The notes: generated by a model not told the origin, from the letters alone. A stretch of 64,000 bases of DNA from Cymbomonas tetramitiformis (GCA_001247695.2 LGRX02030310.1:62001-126000); one strand, 5' to 3'; positions 9,328 to 19,422 are shown, counted from the stretch's first letter. A program made the numbers and translations.

Positions 9328-12300
9328 TCAAAGACGCACGCGAGACCTGATCGAAAGGGTGCCATCAGGGACCGAGTCTGTTCGGCGGTTCCGATGCAGA
9401 AGAAGCAGCGACTCCAGCTTCGCCTTGCTCTCGACAATGCCGTCGTCGAGTAGTCGGTGAAACTCGTGTCTTTCAGATTCGCTGCGAAAGGTTTTGGCGT
9501 CTCGAACGCTCGTGGATCTCTTGGCAAACATACCCACCAGACGGCACGTCTGCATCTGTACGTCGTAGGAGCACGTGCGCGATGATTCGCCGCACGGGCC
9601 CGACACATCTGCAATCTTCTCTCGCATGCGACGCTCGACGTTCGAGATCATCTTAAGAGAAATGGTAAGAATCGCGAGGTGCATCTCGAGTCCGACGATG
9701 GACCAGAGGTGCGCGCCGCACAGGATACCGACCGTATGTCTGGTAGTTTCTGCGAAAAGGTTTTCACAGCATAAATATCGTACACAATTCGGTAGCAAGA
9801 AACCACCTGCCCATCTTCGACGCCAATCCGCAACAACCAGATCGCGGGTGCTCGAGTTTCTCATCTGTGCAAGCCAGAAGGACAAGGTGACCGCGGTTTC
9901 CTCCGACATAACGCGCTCGGTGTTGAAAAAGCTCCGGCTGATCACGCCCGAGTCACCCGCCACGGCGCGGGTCCATTTGAGCAAGGACGCCCGTAGGCTC
10001 TTGACTACGTTCTCCACGAGGTGGAGCTTTGTTGGATCACATATGAGAACCCGTTCCGCATCCCTGTGCTCGCGGAGGCGCTTGAGCACATCCGCTACAT
10101 GCGTTGTCCATTCGCACGCAAGAATCGGCGAAACCACAGGTGGCGCGCAGGAGGCAAAGAGCTCAATCCAATCGTCCCGGGCATCGTCGTCGTTTGGAAA
10201 GTGAATCAGATCTTTGAACGCGGGCGTCGGTATCGAGGAATACGTAGATTCGACGTCTATATTGTGCTCGAAGGAGAACATCTCGAAGGGAAACGACTGG
10301 CACGCTGTACGGGACGACTCTGGCGCCCGAGCGTTACTCGGAACATCCTCAGGCAAGTCGGCGTAAGAGTACGTGTTGATCGCCTGCTGCAGGTACTGCT
10401 CGGAATCGCAGAGACGATCGTAGTACATTTCATGGAGGTGCAGCAGAAAGCGCACAACTGAAGGTTGATTGCACGTCTCGCGTCCGTAAATAATCTCCGG
10501 CAAATCGAACAAGGTGTCGTCCGAAAATGGGTCGCAATCCTCGGTTCTGTACGAGTGCGAGGTTTGCGCTGTCCAACTCTCGTCTTTCGGGAATATGCGC
10601 GGATATAACTCATCCGCGAATTTCGATTTTCTGCGCAAATACAGACAACAATCCGACGCGGCTTTTTTTAAGGCCGCGCTGAGCATGTGCGACTTAAAGG
10701 AGGAGTGCACGATCGATTGCCTACGCACGTGCAGCAGTGTCTCCTCCTGTATCGTGACACGAGAGAAAGTGTTATCTGTGAAGGATCGCTCAACCTCAGC
10801 CAAGCACAGCTCGACGGCGTTGCTGACCCAAACCACCTCGCGATTGCCTACCTCCGACGAGTTTCCGTAGGCCAATCTCCTCATCGACGGGTCCGAGGCA
10901 TGCTGCACGAAACCGGAGAGGGGCTTCAACTTGAAGCTCTGAAAGCTCAAAGTGGATCTGTTTTTCGCTTTCTTTGTTTTTCGGATGTTTGCTTCCACCA
11001 GATGTGTGTCGAACAGCTCGAGCAGGGAAAGGCCGGAGCTGTCGCACATGTGCTGCAGCAGGGAGAGGTCACAGTCGTTAAGAACTTGCACGACGTCGAT
11101 CGCATTTCTGGACAAAAAGAGAGGCAGCAAGTGGTCGTACACACAGCGGATGTTGAAGGATTGAAAAGGGGTGGACGTTTTGTAAGCGGATCCGTTGCTT
11201 CCGATGATCGACGAAGCGTTCGTATCGGCTCGAAAACAAAGTTGGTCCGCGGTTAAGACCGCGGCGTAATCCATGCGCGACCTCTCTTCCGGCCATCCTT
11301 TGCTCGGCGTGAGGTCGACCGTGTGCCCAGCGTAATATTGTTTCACTCGGTTGTCCAACTCGAAGAAAACCAAGGTCCAGTGCTGGAACTGTTTTTTATC
11401 AGGAAGATGTTCTGAATCGTCTTTCCACTTCTTGACATCTTCCTGCATCAAAAAGTTGCGCACCCACGCGCATCTCTTTTCGAAGTGGGGCTTCGCATCG
11501 CCCGTCGGCTCCTGGTTCAACTCCGACAAGTACCGGCTCCGAAGCTCGTTCTCTTCGTCCTCGTCACCGTGGTCGTCGTTCGGGTTCGAGTCTATGAAGG
11601 ACTTGATCACGCACTCAAAAAGAAGCATGATGTTCTCCGTCATTTTCGACTCCTCGCGCGTATACATGTACATGTAAAACCATTTGTAAGCGCTGACGCT
11701 CACGTGAATCTGGGTGACGGCAAGCCGTTGAAAAAGCGCGGTCTTTTGATCGTTATTGAGATTGAAGTACTTGGCCGGCTCCGAAAGATTCAGAAACACG
11801 ACACGGTAGAACAGTCGATGCACGAACGCCTCCGTCGTGGTTTCTGGCGACGTTATCGTCTGCAGCAGATACTTTCGGCCGTTTAAGACCTTACACAAAA
11901 ACGGTGCGGGTACGAGAGTGATTGCCGAAAAGTGTTCCATGTTTTCTACGTAGCTTTGGGCTCCGACCGATTGACGGCGGTCGGCTTTCTTCGCAGCGTC
12001 ACCGATGTTTTCCTCGTCACTGGGTTCGGATTCGTAATCATCGGATCCTCGATCGTCATCCGATTCCGAAAACGTTTCCCGAAAGCGTCTGGACCGGCTT
12101 TTTTCTCCGGACGACGAAGCCTTCGCGCTTGCCGGCGGCGGGACGCGACGACCGTAGTAAGTGGTTACGTAATCGTCACTGGTCGCCTTCAAGCTATGTC
12201 GAGCCGTCAACGCCAAGATGTCGACTTGATACGGCAGGAACATTCCCGTGTAGTAAAGACTTTCACCTTTGATATTGAACGAATCTTTCGTGAGCGGGAA

Positions 12301-12480
12301 GATTCTCGTGTCGTTCTCGTGATCCTGGTCAGAACGCCCGACCGCCTCCACGAATCCTAGCCACTGTTCACCACACTTGTGCCTATCCGAATGATATTCA
12401 TGCGACAGTAAAATCGAGCGCGGCACGTTGCCGCAGCAAACGACAGACCGGTCGCGATCATATTTCGCGGCGTACGCCAT
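9328..12480 (-). CDS. Large hypothetical protein with acidic linker (1,050 aa)
   Basis: The frame is open to 12711, but a TATA box sits at about 12529-12535, so the first ATG after it, at 12480, is the likely start. The protein has an N-terminal domain of about 125 residues. Next comes a disordered Ser/Asp/Glu-rich linker (about 130-190) with an Arg/Ser-rich patch, and then a long helical and beta-mixed body. A second acidic patch (DDHGDEDEEN) lies near 300. I see no catalytic motif or membrane segment. The linker style is common in viral structural or regulatory proteins, but the function is unknown. Confidence 0.9.
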   Translation of the reverse strand: MAYAAKYDRDRSVVCCGNVPRSILLSHEYHSDRHKCGEQWLGFVEAVGRSDQDHENDTRIFPLTKDSFNIKGESLYYTGMFLPYQVDILALTARHSLKATSDDYVTTYYGRRVPPPASAKASSSGEKSRSRRFRETFSESDDDRGSDDYESEPSDEENIGDAAKKADRRQSVGAQSYVENMEHFSAITLVPAPFLCKVLNGRKYLLQTITSPETTTEAFVHRLFYRVVFLNLSEPAKYFNLNNDQKTALFQRLAVTQIHVSVSAYKWFYMYMYTREESKMTENIMLLFECVIKSFIDSNPNDDHGDEDEENELRSRYLSELNQEPTGDAKPHFEKRCAWVRNFLMQEDVKKWKDDSEHLPDKKQFQHWTLVFFELDNRVKQYYAGHTVDLTPSKGWPEERSRMDYAAVLTADQLCFRADTNASSIIGSNGSAYKTSTPFQSFNIRCVYDHLLPLFLSRNAIDVVQVLNDCDLSLLQHMCDSSGLSLLELFDTHLVEANIRKTKKAKNRSTLSFQSFKLKPLSGFVQHASDPSMRRLAYGNSSEVGNREVVWVSNAVELCLAEVERSFTDNTFSRVTIQEETLLHVRRQSIVHSSFKSHMLSAALKKAASDCCLYLRRKSKFADELYPRIFPKDESWTAQTSHSYRTEDCDPFSDDTLFDLPEIIYGRETCNQPSVVRFLLHLHEMYYDRLCDSEQYLQQAINTYSYADLPEDVPSNARAPESSRTACQSFPFEMFSFEHNIDVESTYSSIPTPAFKDLIHFPNDDDARDDWIELFASCAPPVVSPILACEWTTHVADVLKRLREHRDAERVLICDPTKLHLVENVVKSLRASLLKWTRAVAGDSGVISRSFFNTERVMSEETAVTLSFWLAQMRNSSTRDLVVADWRRRWAGGFLLPNCVRYLCCENLFAETTRHTVGILCGAHLWSIVGLEMHLAILTISLKMISNVERRMREKIADVSGPCGESSRTCSYDVQMQTCRLVGMFAKRSTSVRDAKTFRSESERHEFHRLLDDGIVESKAKLESLLLLHRNRRTDSVPDGTLSIRSRVRL

Positions 12481-12528
12481 GCCGTAGCAAGGCTTTCTAT
12501 TAATCACGAATAACCAGCGCGAGAGGCG

Positions 12529-12535
12529 TATATAA
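12529..12535 (-). promoter_or_regulatory. TATA-like box deciding the start of the 1,050-aa gene
   Basis: TATATA-type motif about 50 nt upstream of the ATG at 12480. It makes the longer frame up to 12711 unlikely to be translated. Confidence 0.5.
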
Positions 12536-12663
12536 GAGGTTCGTATGCAAATTCCTTTGTGCGCGCGTCGGTTATTGATCGTGAAGAAGAGGCGGTTTTT
12601 GCAATCACTCGCACGAGCGTCGTGACGCCCGAGTGCGCCTTTACGCGTGTGCGTTCGTAAGCG

Positions 12664-12671
12664 TATATATA
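12664..12671 (+). promoter_or_regulatory. TATA box of the 84-aa gene
   Basis: TATATATA lies 57 nt before the ATG at 12728. Confidence 0.65.
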
Positions 12672-12727
12672 CCTCGTCGTTCCAAGTGCTTATACGTGTG
12701 TGTCCACGCATTCGTCATCAAATTTCG

Positions 12728-12982
12728 ATGACAACGGCCGGGAAGGGCGTATCGACCAGCCTCGACGTAAGAGAAACTGTCCTCAACACATGCGAGTTGG
12801 AGGAGTACGATCGGTTCATCTGTCAGAAGCTCTCCACGTACGATACCGATCTGTGTGAGAGGTACAAGCAGAGCGTCTGCGATTTGAAGCGGATATCGAC
12901 GCATCAAAGCGACGTCAGCATGCTTCCGTCCTACTCCGGCATATTCTCCGCGAACGTGACAAATTTCCTCAATTGTCGTTAG
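12728..12982 (+). CDS. Small hypothetical protein (84 aa)
   Basis: The first ATG after the TATA box opens an 84-residue soluble-looking protein with five cysteines, three of them in the middle third (Cys-Gln, Cys-Glu and Cys-Asp contexts). I recognise no family. It is the first of three same-strand genes; the next starts 85 nt downstream. The frame is intact and rich in charged residues. Confidence 0.7.
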   Translation: MTTAGKGVSTSLDVRETVLNTCELEEYDRFICQKLSTYDTDLCERYKQSVCDLKRISTHQSDVSMLPSYSGIFSANVTNFLNCR

Positions 12983-13067
12983 TGCTTTTGAATCAACTCC
13001 AAAAGCGCCCCGGTGTACATAGGCGAGTCAAGCTGCTGCCTCATTCGTTAGGAGAGAATCGGCGACG

Positions 13068-13829
13068 ATGCTCACGGCTGAACAAAGAGTCTCCGATTTG
13101 GAGGGGATGCCCGCTCACAGCATGCAAAACGTGCACGACAAAATCAATCTTGCGATCCTCACGTTGTTTTGTCTCGTTTACGTGGCGCTGGTCATCTTCA
13201 GTGTGGTAATCTCATCCGTGGAGTCTCTGCGTTACTTTACGGTGTGGGCACTGATTTGTCATGCGATTAACACCTTGATCATCTTGATTTTTAAGGTCAC
13301 TATCGTGTCCTCTCACTTATGCACGCGCGCCGTTGCGGTAAACAACCTGAGCAAATATTCACACGCGTTTCTGCCCTCTTTGCTGATACTGTCCGTCACC
13401 GTCTTTGTGTCGATTTTGGTGATGCTGGCTTTCTACTCCACATCCGTCCTAAATGCGACCGACATGTCCGCCGGAGATATCGCGGAAGCCGAGATGTACA
13501 ACGTCTTCACGCACGTGCTTCCTGTGCTGGGCTCCTTGTGGACAACCTACGCTTTCTATCCGAACACGCAACAAGAGTTCCACGCTCAACATCTGAGCAA
13601 GATGAATCTGCTATCCAAGTCATGCGCGCAGAAGGTTTATACGCACTTCTTACACGTTTTCCTTCTTCTGTTCGTGTACGCGATCAGCTTCGACAGCACG
13701 GATGTCTACGGCACGCCGATCATGGAAACCACTTTGATCGTATTCGTGGTGGCCTTCGTCGCATCCGTGGGAGTCGGTCTTTGCGTGGTGTTCTATTACG
13801 CGTACCATCCTACGTTACCTTTAGACTAA
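13068..13829 (+). CDS. Six-segment integral membrane protein (253 aa)
   Basis: Hydrophobic segments at about 28-50, 57-80, 101-123, 144-163, 190-207 and 221-244 predict six membrane passes. A short polar N-terminus precedes them, and the C-terminus after the last pass is only about nine residues. There is no signal peptide or obvious channel or transporter signature. A polar stretch at 165-188 with histidines and lysines lies between passes 4 and 5. It stands in a cluster of small membrane proteins (13-17 kb), so an envelope or virion-membrane role is a reasonable inference but is not shown. Confidence 0.85.
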   Translation: MLTAEQRVSDLEGMPAHSMQNVHDKINLAILTLFCLVYVALVIFSVVISSVESLRYFTVWALICHAINTLIILIFKVTIVSSHLCTRAVAVNNLSKYSHAFLPSLLILSVTVFVSILVMLAFYSTSVLNATDMSAGDIAEAEMYNVFTHVLPVLGSLWTTYAFYPNTQQEFHAQHLSKMNLLSKSCAQKVYTHFLHVFLLLFVYAISFDSTDVYGTPIMETTLIVFVVAFVASVGVGLCVVFYYAYHPTLPLD

Positions 13830-13911
13830 ACGGGGTGGCTAGGACATATTCCATGAATCAGCTTTTCCAACGCGTGGCCGAGAAGTGGAACAGATGAAAT
13901 CTGACATATAC

Positions 13912-13921
13912 ATATATATAC
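13912..13921 (+). promoter_or_regulatory. TATA box of the 181-aa gene
   Basis: TATATATATA lies about 30 nt before the ATG at 13951. It excludes the upstream ATG at 13885 as the start. Confidence 0.65.
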
Positions 13922-13950
13922 ACCAGCAGAACACAGGTACGCTTTGTAAG

Positions 13951-14496
13951 ATGTCTTTTTACTGGTGCAACAAACGAGGCAACCGCACGCACGACGCGCA
14001 CGAAGGTCGCGACAATTTTGAACTCGCGTCCGGTTTTTACACGACGCATACGAAATTGAAGCCGGTGATCGTGTGGAACAAACTGAAGGTAGCGAACAAA
14101 CACGTCGTGATATGCTTTTGTCGAAAGATCACGGACGAGATAAGTATGGGAGAGGATTATGACGAACGTAGCGGCGAGAACTATACCTGGTGCGAAATGT
14201 TTAAGAAAGCGATGAACAAAAAACGGAACCCCGACACGACGTACTCGATACTCGACACGTCCGTTACCGGTAGCAATGCCAGAAACTGCTACGAAAATAT
14301 TAAGCAATTACATCAATTTAAGTGCGAGGATAGACAAACGGGTATAGGCGTCTTATGCGTCATACGAATCGTGCACACCACGACCGAGAACGATAACATT
14401 GTCGAGGTGGCGTGGATGAACTTTGACGCGAAAGAGAGCCAAGAGTCTACGCTCCGCAAGCTGGAATCCTTCATCGCTTTCCCAACCGCCCGTTAA
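13951..14496 (+). CDS. Hypothetical protein (181 aa)
   Basis: The frame opens earlier, at 13885, but the TATA box overlaps that part, so MSFYW at 13951 is the likely N-terminus. The protein is small, basic in the first half and soluble-looking. It has strand-like hydrophobic segments (VVICFCRKI and GVLCVIRIVH) and several cysteines. I recognise no family. Confidence 0.8.
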   Translation: MSFYWCNKRGNRTHDAHEGRDNFELASGFYTTHTKLKPVIVWNKLKVANKHVVICFCRKITDEISMGEDYDERSGENYTWCEMFKKAMNKKRNPDTTYSILDTSVTGSNARNCYENIKQLHQFKCEDRQTGIGVLCVIRIVHTTTENDNIVEVAWMNFDAKESQESTLRKLESFIAFPTAR

Positions 14497-14632
14497 GCAA
14501 CGGGGCTTGTTGAGCGCAGTTTCTATTTTCGCGGGCGCTTCGCTTATTCCGAGCACCGCGGTTTTGGCGAGGGTGTGATGCTCAGGCATCCCGAGCGAGA
14601 TTGATCAATCTTACGCATTCCAACCATCCGTT

Positions 14633-14977
14633 TCACTCGGTGTCGTCTTGCGCTTCCAATTCGTAGACAGAAGCGGCGGCCTCTGATATCGTGCACAGTG
14701 TTGCCTGTTGATTGCTCTTCTGACCGAGTCCGTATTTTCGAAACACCGCACGCTTTGATGTGTAGTAAGTGACGTAATTCGAGTTTGACATGCACAAAAA
14801 ACACGTAAGAATGAGAAAGAATGTCAGAATCGTGAATATGATCACTCCCGTGACGTAGTCGTCGCTATACTCCGAGTTTTCGTACCGATAGCAGTCGTCT
14901 GCGTTTATTATTTCAAGACCGTCGTCGTCGTAGCATATGTATCTATTCACCGTTCGTTCTGCTAAAATGTTTCGCAT
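14633..14977 (-). CDS. Single-pass membrane protein (114 aa)
   Basis: The start at 14977 is the first ATG downstream of the TATA box at 15055-15062. The ectodomain-like first 40 residues are acidic with cysteines at 15 and 29. One strong membrane segment follows at about 42-63, then a short basic tail that becomes polar and ends in acidic residues. The layout fits a small type III or type I-like envelope protein without a cleavable signal. It is convergent with the 181-aa gene. Confidence 0.8.
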   Translation of the reverse strand: MRNILAERTVNRYICYDDDGLEIINADDCYRYENSEYSDDYVTGVIIFTILTFFLILTCFLCMSNSNYVTYYTSKRAVFRKYGLGQKSNQQATLCTISEAAASVYELEAQDDTE

Positions 14978-15054
14978 TTTGGCTGCACCGTGGCAAACGT
15001 CGATCCGGTATGAAGTCTTCACACCCGATGCTGTGACTACAAGAACTGCCTATG

Positions 15055-15062
15055 TATATATA
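15055..15062 (-). promoter_or_regulatory. TATA box of the 114-aa membrane protein gene
   Basis: TATATATA about 78 nt upstream of the ATG at 14977. A second TATATATA lies at about 15111. Between 15063 and 15321 I see no gene. Confidence 0.6.
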
Positions 15063-15321
15063 CAAGCGTATATGAATATATTATGCACCAAAACGCGGAC
15101 GCGCGGACGTATATATATGTAAACCCGTGTCCGATCAAAAGCCACCGCACGCGCAGCAAACTCGTTTATCTTTATATCGAGTTTTACGCTCTCTTAACCT
15201 ATAGATTACCGCTTTTGGTACGCGGATTCGCCGTAGGAATATCTACTGCCGCTATGTGGTGACTGCTCTATGGGCTTAGCGCCTACAGGATACGCGGGCC
15301 TGTGTAAACGCCTCGCTCGTC

Positions 15322-15660
15322 TCAGTCCACGCTTATCGACGAAGCTCTTTTAGATTTTTGCTTGACCGTCTCGACGACTCTGTAGTCTGTGGTGTAGTTA
15401 AGTCTGTTTTCGAGTACCTCTATGGAGTATATCAACACGCAGTAAGCTACGTAGACAAGTATCGCTACGACGATAAAAGTTATGACTGCATCGACGTCAT
15501 CGAAGTCGTACTTTTTAAAAAACGAATGTATGACTGGTGTGGCTGCCTGAGCCGCCGCGAAAGATATAGTCATTTCCGTCACAGCGCGAGTTCGTATCAA
15601 CCAGGATAAAAGAAACGTGTTTTTTAATCGAACGGGCACCCTCATCTCTTGAAAATCCAT
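15322..15660 (-). CDS. Small membrane protein (112 aa)
   Basis: The start at 15660 is the first ATG after the TATA box at 15793-15800. The longer frame to 15723 has only a GTG. Residues 28-45 form an alanine-rich amphipathic stretch, and 57-80 form one clear membrane segment with several tyrosines. A basic, serine-containing tail follows. With its neighbours it forms a run of small membrane protein genes. No family is recognised. Confidence 0.75.
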   Translation of the reverse strand: MDFQEMRVPVRLKNTFLLSWLIRTRAVTEMTISFAAAQAATPVIHSFFKKYDFDDVDAVITFIVVAILVYVAYCVLIYSIEVLENRLNYTTDYRVVETVKQKSKRASSISVD

Positions 15661-15792
15661 AGTTCGCACGGTTGGGAAGTATTCGTGGTGCACTGCGCCG
15701 CGGTCGGTGGACACTTCGGACACCGACAGAGCTGACTCGATATGTAGAAAGTCGACCGTTCAAAAATGCCTCTGTCTCAACAATTTCTCAGG

Positions 15793-15800
15793 TATATATA
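15793..15800 (-). promoter_or_regulatory. TATA box of the 112-aa membrane protein gene
   Basis: TATATATA with no ATG between it and the chosen start at 15660. The remaining gap from 15801 to 16195 shows no supported gene. Confidence 0.6.
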
Positions 15801-16195
15801 TGAGGCAAAAACAAATCAATCTATCCGAAGTGTCATAACAGGTGTACGATGAGGGGTTTACGGCGCCGTTTTCGCTCGCAGGTGACCGCACCGACGAAAC
15901 ACCCTTCACGCTTTGCACAGACGATATAAAATAGTTGCATGTCATTCCTCCGGCAAAGCTCCCGTGCTCCCTATAACTCGAGTTGTAGAAACTCGTATTG
16001 AGGAACAAGACCCAGCAGCGCGCACTCGACAAACTTTGTGGAAGACGTATCCCCCTTCCTTGCAACGATCGAAACAACGGCCTTCTGCCGTGTAAAAAAT
16101 AGCACTACAAAACCAATACCCGCAAATCTCCGCCTCTTACAATACTTGATATTTGAAAGGTACAGTTGGACATTCACTTTGTGCACCAAACACGG

Positions 16196-17170
16196 ATGAT
16201 ACGCACGGGGCAAATGTTCAGGAGCTGCGACAGCAGAATGTGTGCCTTAGAGGTGGCCATTTGCATACTTGTGCCAACCATCGTCGTGACGGCTTGCTCT
16301 TCGAAACTCATGAAATTCGTGTACGGCATGGATTTCGTGCGAAATGAAGGAAGCGGACCTGACAAATTTTGCGAAAATGCTCGGTGCACAAAGGAGAATC
16401 ACGCCGCCAACACGGCAACGCTTCCAGGTTCTCTCGACGCCGCGATCTGTCCGCGGAATTCCAAGTCGCTTGATGCAATACACGGGCTGTCGACCGGTAT
16501 TCGTTTGGAAGAAGAGCATGCGTTGCAGAGAACAGTGGACGAGTTCCTCTTGAGATACAAACATAGCAGCTGCATATTCTTGAAACATCCCTTCGACGCC
16601 GGCAACACCGCGCTCCGTCGAACGGCTAAGATCTTGCGGGCTCGGCTCGACGCGGACGCCGCACAACATACGCTCATAGCCGGCGACCAGACGCTCGGCG
16701 TACCGATATCTAAAGCCGAGAACGCTCGTTGCGCTTGGAACAGGCAAATTTACATTCGACAGGCGACTCGTTACGTGCGCACCAGACTGGTTCCGGATTG
16801 CTTTGACTATACGCTTCCGTGCGAGCCCGAAGGTGCATCGCCCCTCAAAGACGACGACCGGGAAGGATGCAAACTCTTAATCGTCTTTGTTTTGGTATTG
16901 TATAAGCTGCTGCAATCGGACCTCTTTGTAGATTGCGAGACGCACATGACAACATTCGTTGCTCAAGACTATATACGTTGCTGCAATCGAAGGAGTCCCT
17001 TCGCCATCATTTACTTGCGTATGAAACGGTTGCGTCCCTCGGTCGGCAAGCTGCACTTTAATCTGCAGTCTTCACTTCGAAACTTTCAATATCCACAAGA
17101 GTTCAGACGTTCCCTGATGACCCAGAGGGAAATCAAGTTGATACTCAAAGTCTTTTTGAACGATTATTAA
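16196..17170 (+). CDS. N-terminally membrane-anchored hypothetical protein (324 aa)
   Basis: The frame reaches back to a TTG at 16166. The first ATG is at 16196, with others at 16214 and 16238. A membrane segment at about residues 16-33 is followed by a large domain with several cysteine pairs, so the protein probably sits in a membrane with a disulphide-bonded ectodomain. This topology is shared by per os infectivity factors of arthropod nuclear viruses, but I could not match a PIF motif. A short hydrophobic stretch (LLIVFVLVLYKLL) near 240 could be a second segment or a core helix. Confidence 0.8.
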   Translation: MIRTGQMFRSCDSRMCALEVAICILVPTIVVTACSSKLMKFVYGMDFVRNEGSGPDKFCENARCTKENHAANTATLPGSLDAAICPRNSKSLDAIHGLSTGIRLEEEHALQRTVDEFLLRYKHSSCIFLKHPFDAGNTALRRTAKILRARLDADAAQHTLIAGDQTLGVPISKAENARCAWNRQIYIRQATRYVRTRLVPDCFDYTLPCEPEGASPLKDDDREGCKLLIVFVLVLYKLLQSDLFVDCETHMTTFVAQDYIRCCNRRSPFAIIYLRMKRLRPSVGKLHFNLQSSLRNFQYPQEFRRSLMTQREIKLILKVFLNDY

Positions 17171-17397
17171 AAGCTGCTTTTCCATGGACAGCAAAAGTTG
17201 ATGGGCAAATCGTTTTCTTCGGATTTCAAATCGTCGACTCGATGCGTCTCACGTTTTCGGCAAAGGCTTGTGTCGAGGATGCTCCAGATTATAACACCCT
17301 CCGCCTCATCTTGCCCCTCCGGTTTCTCCACCGTCGCCAGCTTCCCCTCCACCACAGCCACAACTGGTTTTTTCTGCGGCCGTCGAGTTCTTAGCAC
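17167..17397 (-). CDS. Possible small gene or 3' exon (76 codons)
   Basis: The frame overlaps the stop of the preceding gene by 4 nt and has only a GTG at its upstream end. Its composition (lysine-, proline- and glutamate-rich, then a hydrophobic stretch and an acidic tail) looks like coding sequence. No TATA box or ATG is close, so it could be the last exon of a spliced gene or a chance frame. Confidence 0.3.
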   Translation of the reverse strand: MLRTRRPQKKPVVAVVEGKLATVEKPEGQDEAEGVIIWSILDTSLCRKRETHRVDDLKSEENDLPINFCCPWKSSF

Positions 17398-17965
17398 GTT
17401 ACGCTTGCCTTGCCCTACGGACTGGATGACGCAGTCTAGACTTCGTTGCTACCGACCGCGAATCTGTGGCTGATGTTGACGCACTCGAGCGGGTGCACCG
17501 CAGAGTATGTACTCTGTATTCTAAGTCTCAGCTCAATGCCATTCAATAATGTCGGTCGCTCAACTTGAATATGGATCTATAAAAACGGAAATGAGCATCA
17601 TCACAGTTTTCACGCGCGGCAGTTTCGGCGGCTTCGCGTCGTGCATGTCGCTTATCCACATGCGCATGCACTTAAAGATTGGTTAGGTTAAATATGACAC
17701 CAAAGTTGTTGCAGCATTGTAAAGGTCTTCGGACGAACGATAGGTCACCGGTAAAATAAAGTCATTTAAAAAGTTTTCGGTAAATCGATTTGTTCATTTA
17801 TTGCACATAACCACGCTGATGATCGCGCAGTCGGTCCCGGTGTCAGAAGCGTCTCACTCAGTAAAGTAAAGCTCTCAACACGGGGTGCTCAATATCACTC
17901 AAAAGTTCGTTCAGAGCAATCCGCTTCCGTGGTGCCACGTGAAACCTTATGTCGATCGGGTCGTT
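17398..17965. other. Gap of about 570 bases without a supported gene
   Basis: It is AT-rich towards the right, with an AATAAA-type motif near 17755. I see no open frame worth calling, no hairpin and no MITE. Confidence 0.5.
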
Positions 17966-19183
17966 CTAAGACGCACACCGCAGTTGAAATAAGGGGGTCG
18001 CGCTCCGGTCGCAAACGAACTCGTGCACCTCCACCTGGATCACCTTGCTGCAAGTATCGGTGGTGCTTAAGCCCAGATCCTGTTTTATACAAAACCGCTT
18101 GTTCACGCATTCTCTCAGCAAAGATAGGAGATTGACGCTGGAATGTCGTCGATCTCGCAAAAAAAAACGGAAAGCCACGCTTCGACTGTCGTTGTGTGCG
18201 GTGCGCTTGTTCTTCGTCCGTTCGGCGTGTGCAAGCACCATACTCTCGAGCCGCGCGCAATCGAACCTTTGCAGCTTCAGCAGATTGTAGGTGTGCTGCA
18301 CAGTGACCTTCAACAAACTGCGATCGTGGACGGCATGGTTGTTGGTCGAAGTCGGACACTCGCTTTCCCTCACCGAACTCATCAGTTGACGTCTTAAGCC
18401 ATTCCAGGACGTTGAGAGTTGAGAGGTTTCAAGACAGGACACACGGTTGACTTCCTTCTCCAAAAAGCACGCACTTAGCGTCCAAAGTTTGCTGATATCG
18501 TGCGCGGACAACACGGAGCAAGGCGAACTCAATCGCGTCCTTACGATGCGCACGTCGTCCATTCCCAGCTTATCAACTTCGGCCAAACACTGAAGATCCA
18601 CTTTGATGTAGATAATCATCTGTTTGCTGCCGATGCGACCGGCCCTGTTGCTCCACGACATGAAGCCGTGTTTGTGCAGTTGCACGAGCTCTCTCTTCGC
18701 CGATGCGGTCAGCTGCTCCAACGAAGCGGCGAGCGTGAGCAGACGACCCTCGCACTGCCGACTCTTCAAACTCTCGTAGGCGACGTGCATGCTGCTGCGA
18801 AGCGTGAAGGCGTCGGATCCGCACAGGCTCCGCAAATTCTCCAAGAGATTGTCGTCCGTGACGACGTACAGAGGATAGCTAGAGCTGTCATCCGTGACCA
18901 AACCCCGAGTCATGACCATCAACGTAAATTCGAAGATGTGTAAATAGGCGTCGCCGTGATCGGAGCTGACGTCAAACGCGCCCTTGAGAATTTTCTTGAA
19001 TTTCTCGTACAGCTCGAGAGTGCTCCAATCTCGAAGCTGCTCGAGAGTGTCCTCCTTTATCGCATCAATCGGAGTGTGCACGTATAATCTCCGTTCAGAA
19101 GCCTCTCCGTCATGTAGAAGCTTGCTGCCTACAATGCACTCACCTTGGGTCGATATCTGAGGACACGTCACAATTCCCTGCAC
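17966..19183 (-). CDS. Hypothetical protein, start unresolved (at least about 400 aa)
   Basis: The frame is long and clearly coding but has no ATG near its 5' end: the most upstream start is a GTG at 19183. Just there the minus strand reads TTTTGTGCAG followed by GG, a good splice acceptor. A strong donor (CAAGGTGAGT) lies shortly inside the frame. The gene is therefore probably spliced at its 5' end, with a first exon I cannot place. The protein is helical, has scattered cysteines and a basic C-terminal third, and shows no recognised motif. Confidence 0.7.
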   Translation of the reverse strand: MQGIVTCPQISTQGECIVGSKLLHDGEASERRLYVHTPIDAIKEDTLEQLRDWSTLELYEKFKKILKGAFDVSSDHGDAYLHIFEFTLMVMTRGLVTDDSSSYPLYVVTDDNLLENLRSLCGSDAFTLRSSMHVAYESLKSRQCEGRLLTLAASLEQLTASAKRELVQLHKHGFMSWSNRAGRIGSKQMIIYIKVDLQCLAEVDKLGMDDVRIVRTRLSSPCSVLSAHDISKLWTLSACFLEKEVNRVSCLETSQLSTSWNGLRRQLMSSVRESECPTSTNNHAVHDRSLLKVTVQHTYNLLKLQRFDCARLESMVLAHAERTKNKRTAHNDSRSVAFRFFLRDRRHSSVNLLSLLRECVNKRFCIKQDLGLSTTDTCSKVIQVEVHEFVCDRSATPLFQLRCAS

Positions 19184-19378
19184 AAAAGATGCGTAGCTTT
19201 TGTTTTTCAGAGAAGATTACTACAACCTTGTCACTTTCTGCGAGTTTTACAAAACACGCACAATATAATGTCAACAAATCAGAATTCCCGTAAAAATATG
19301 GCAATAAATTGTAGTTTGTTGATAACGTGAGAGAGGTGTCGAGAGAATGTGAATGAGAACCGTAAGGTTTTGTGTTTT

Positions 19379-19422
19379 CCGCGCGCGCGCGCGAAGCATG
19401 GGGGTGTGCTTCGCGCGCGCGA
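19379..19422. repeat. GC hairpin 2 of 8
   Basis: CG-alternating arms around a loop with AAGCATGGGGGTGTGCTT. It lies in the gap between two minus-strand genes. A short block (ATTACTACAACCTTG) at about 19206 recurs at about 42411, near hairpin 6. Confidence 0.85.

Noticed and set aside
16196..17170. Firm assignment as a per os infectivity factor
   Set aside because: Only topology and cysteine content fit; no diagnostic motif could be confirmed.
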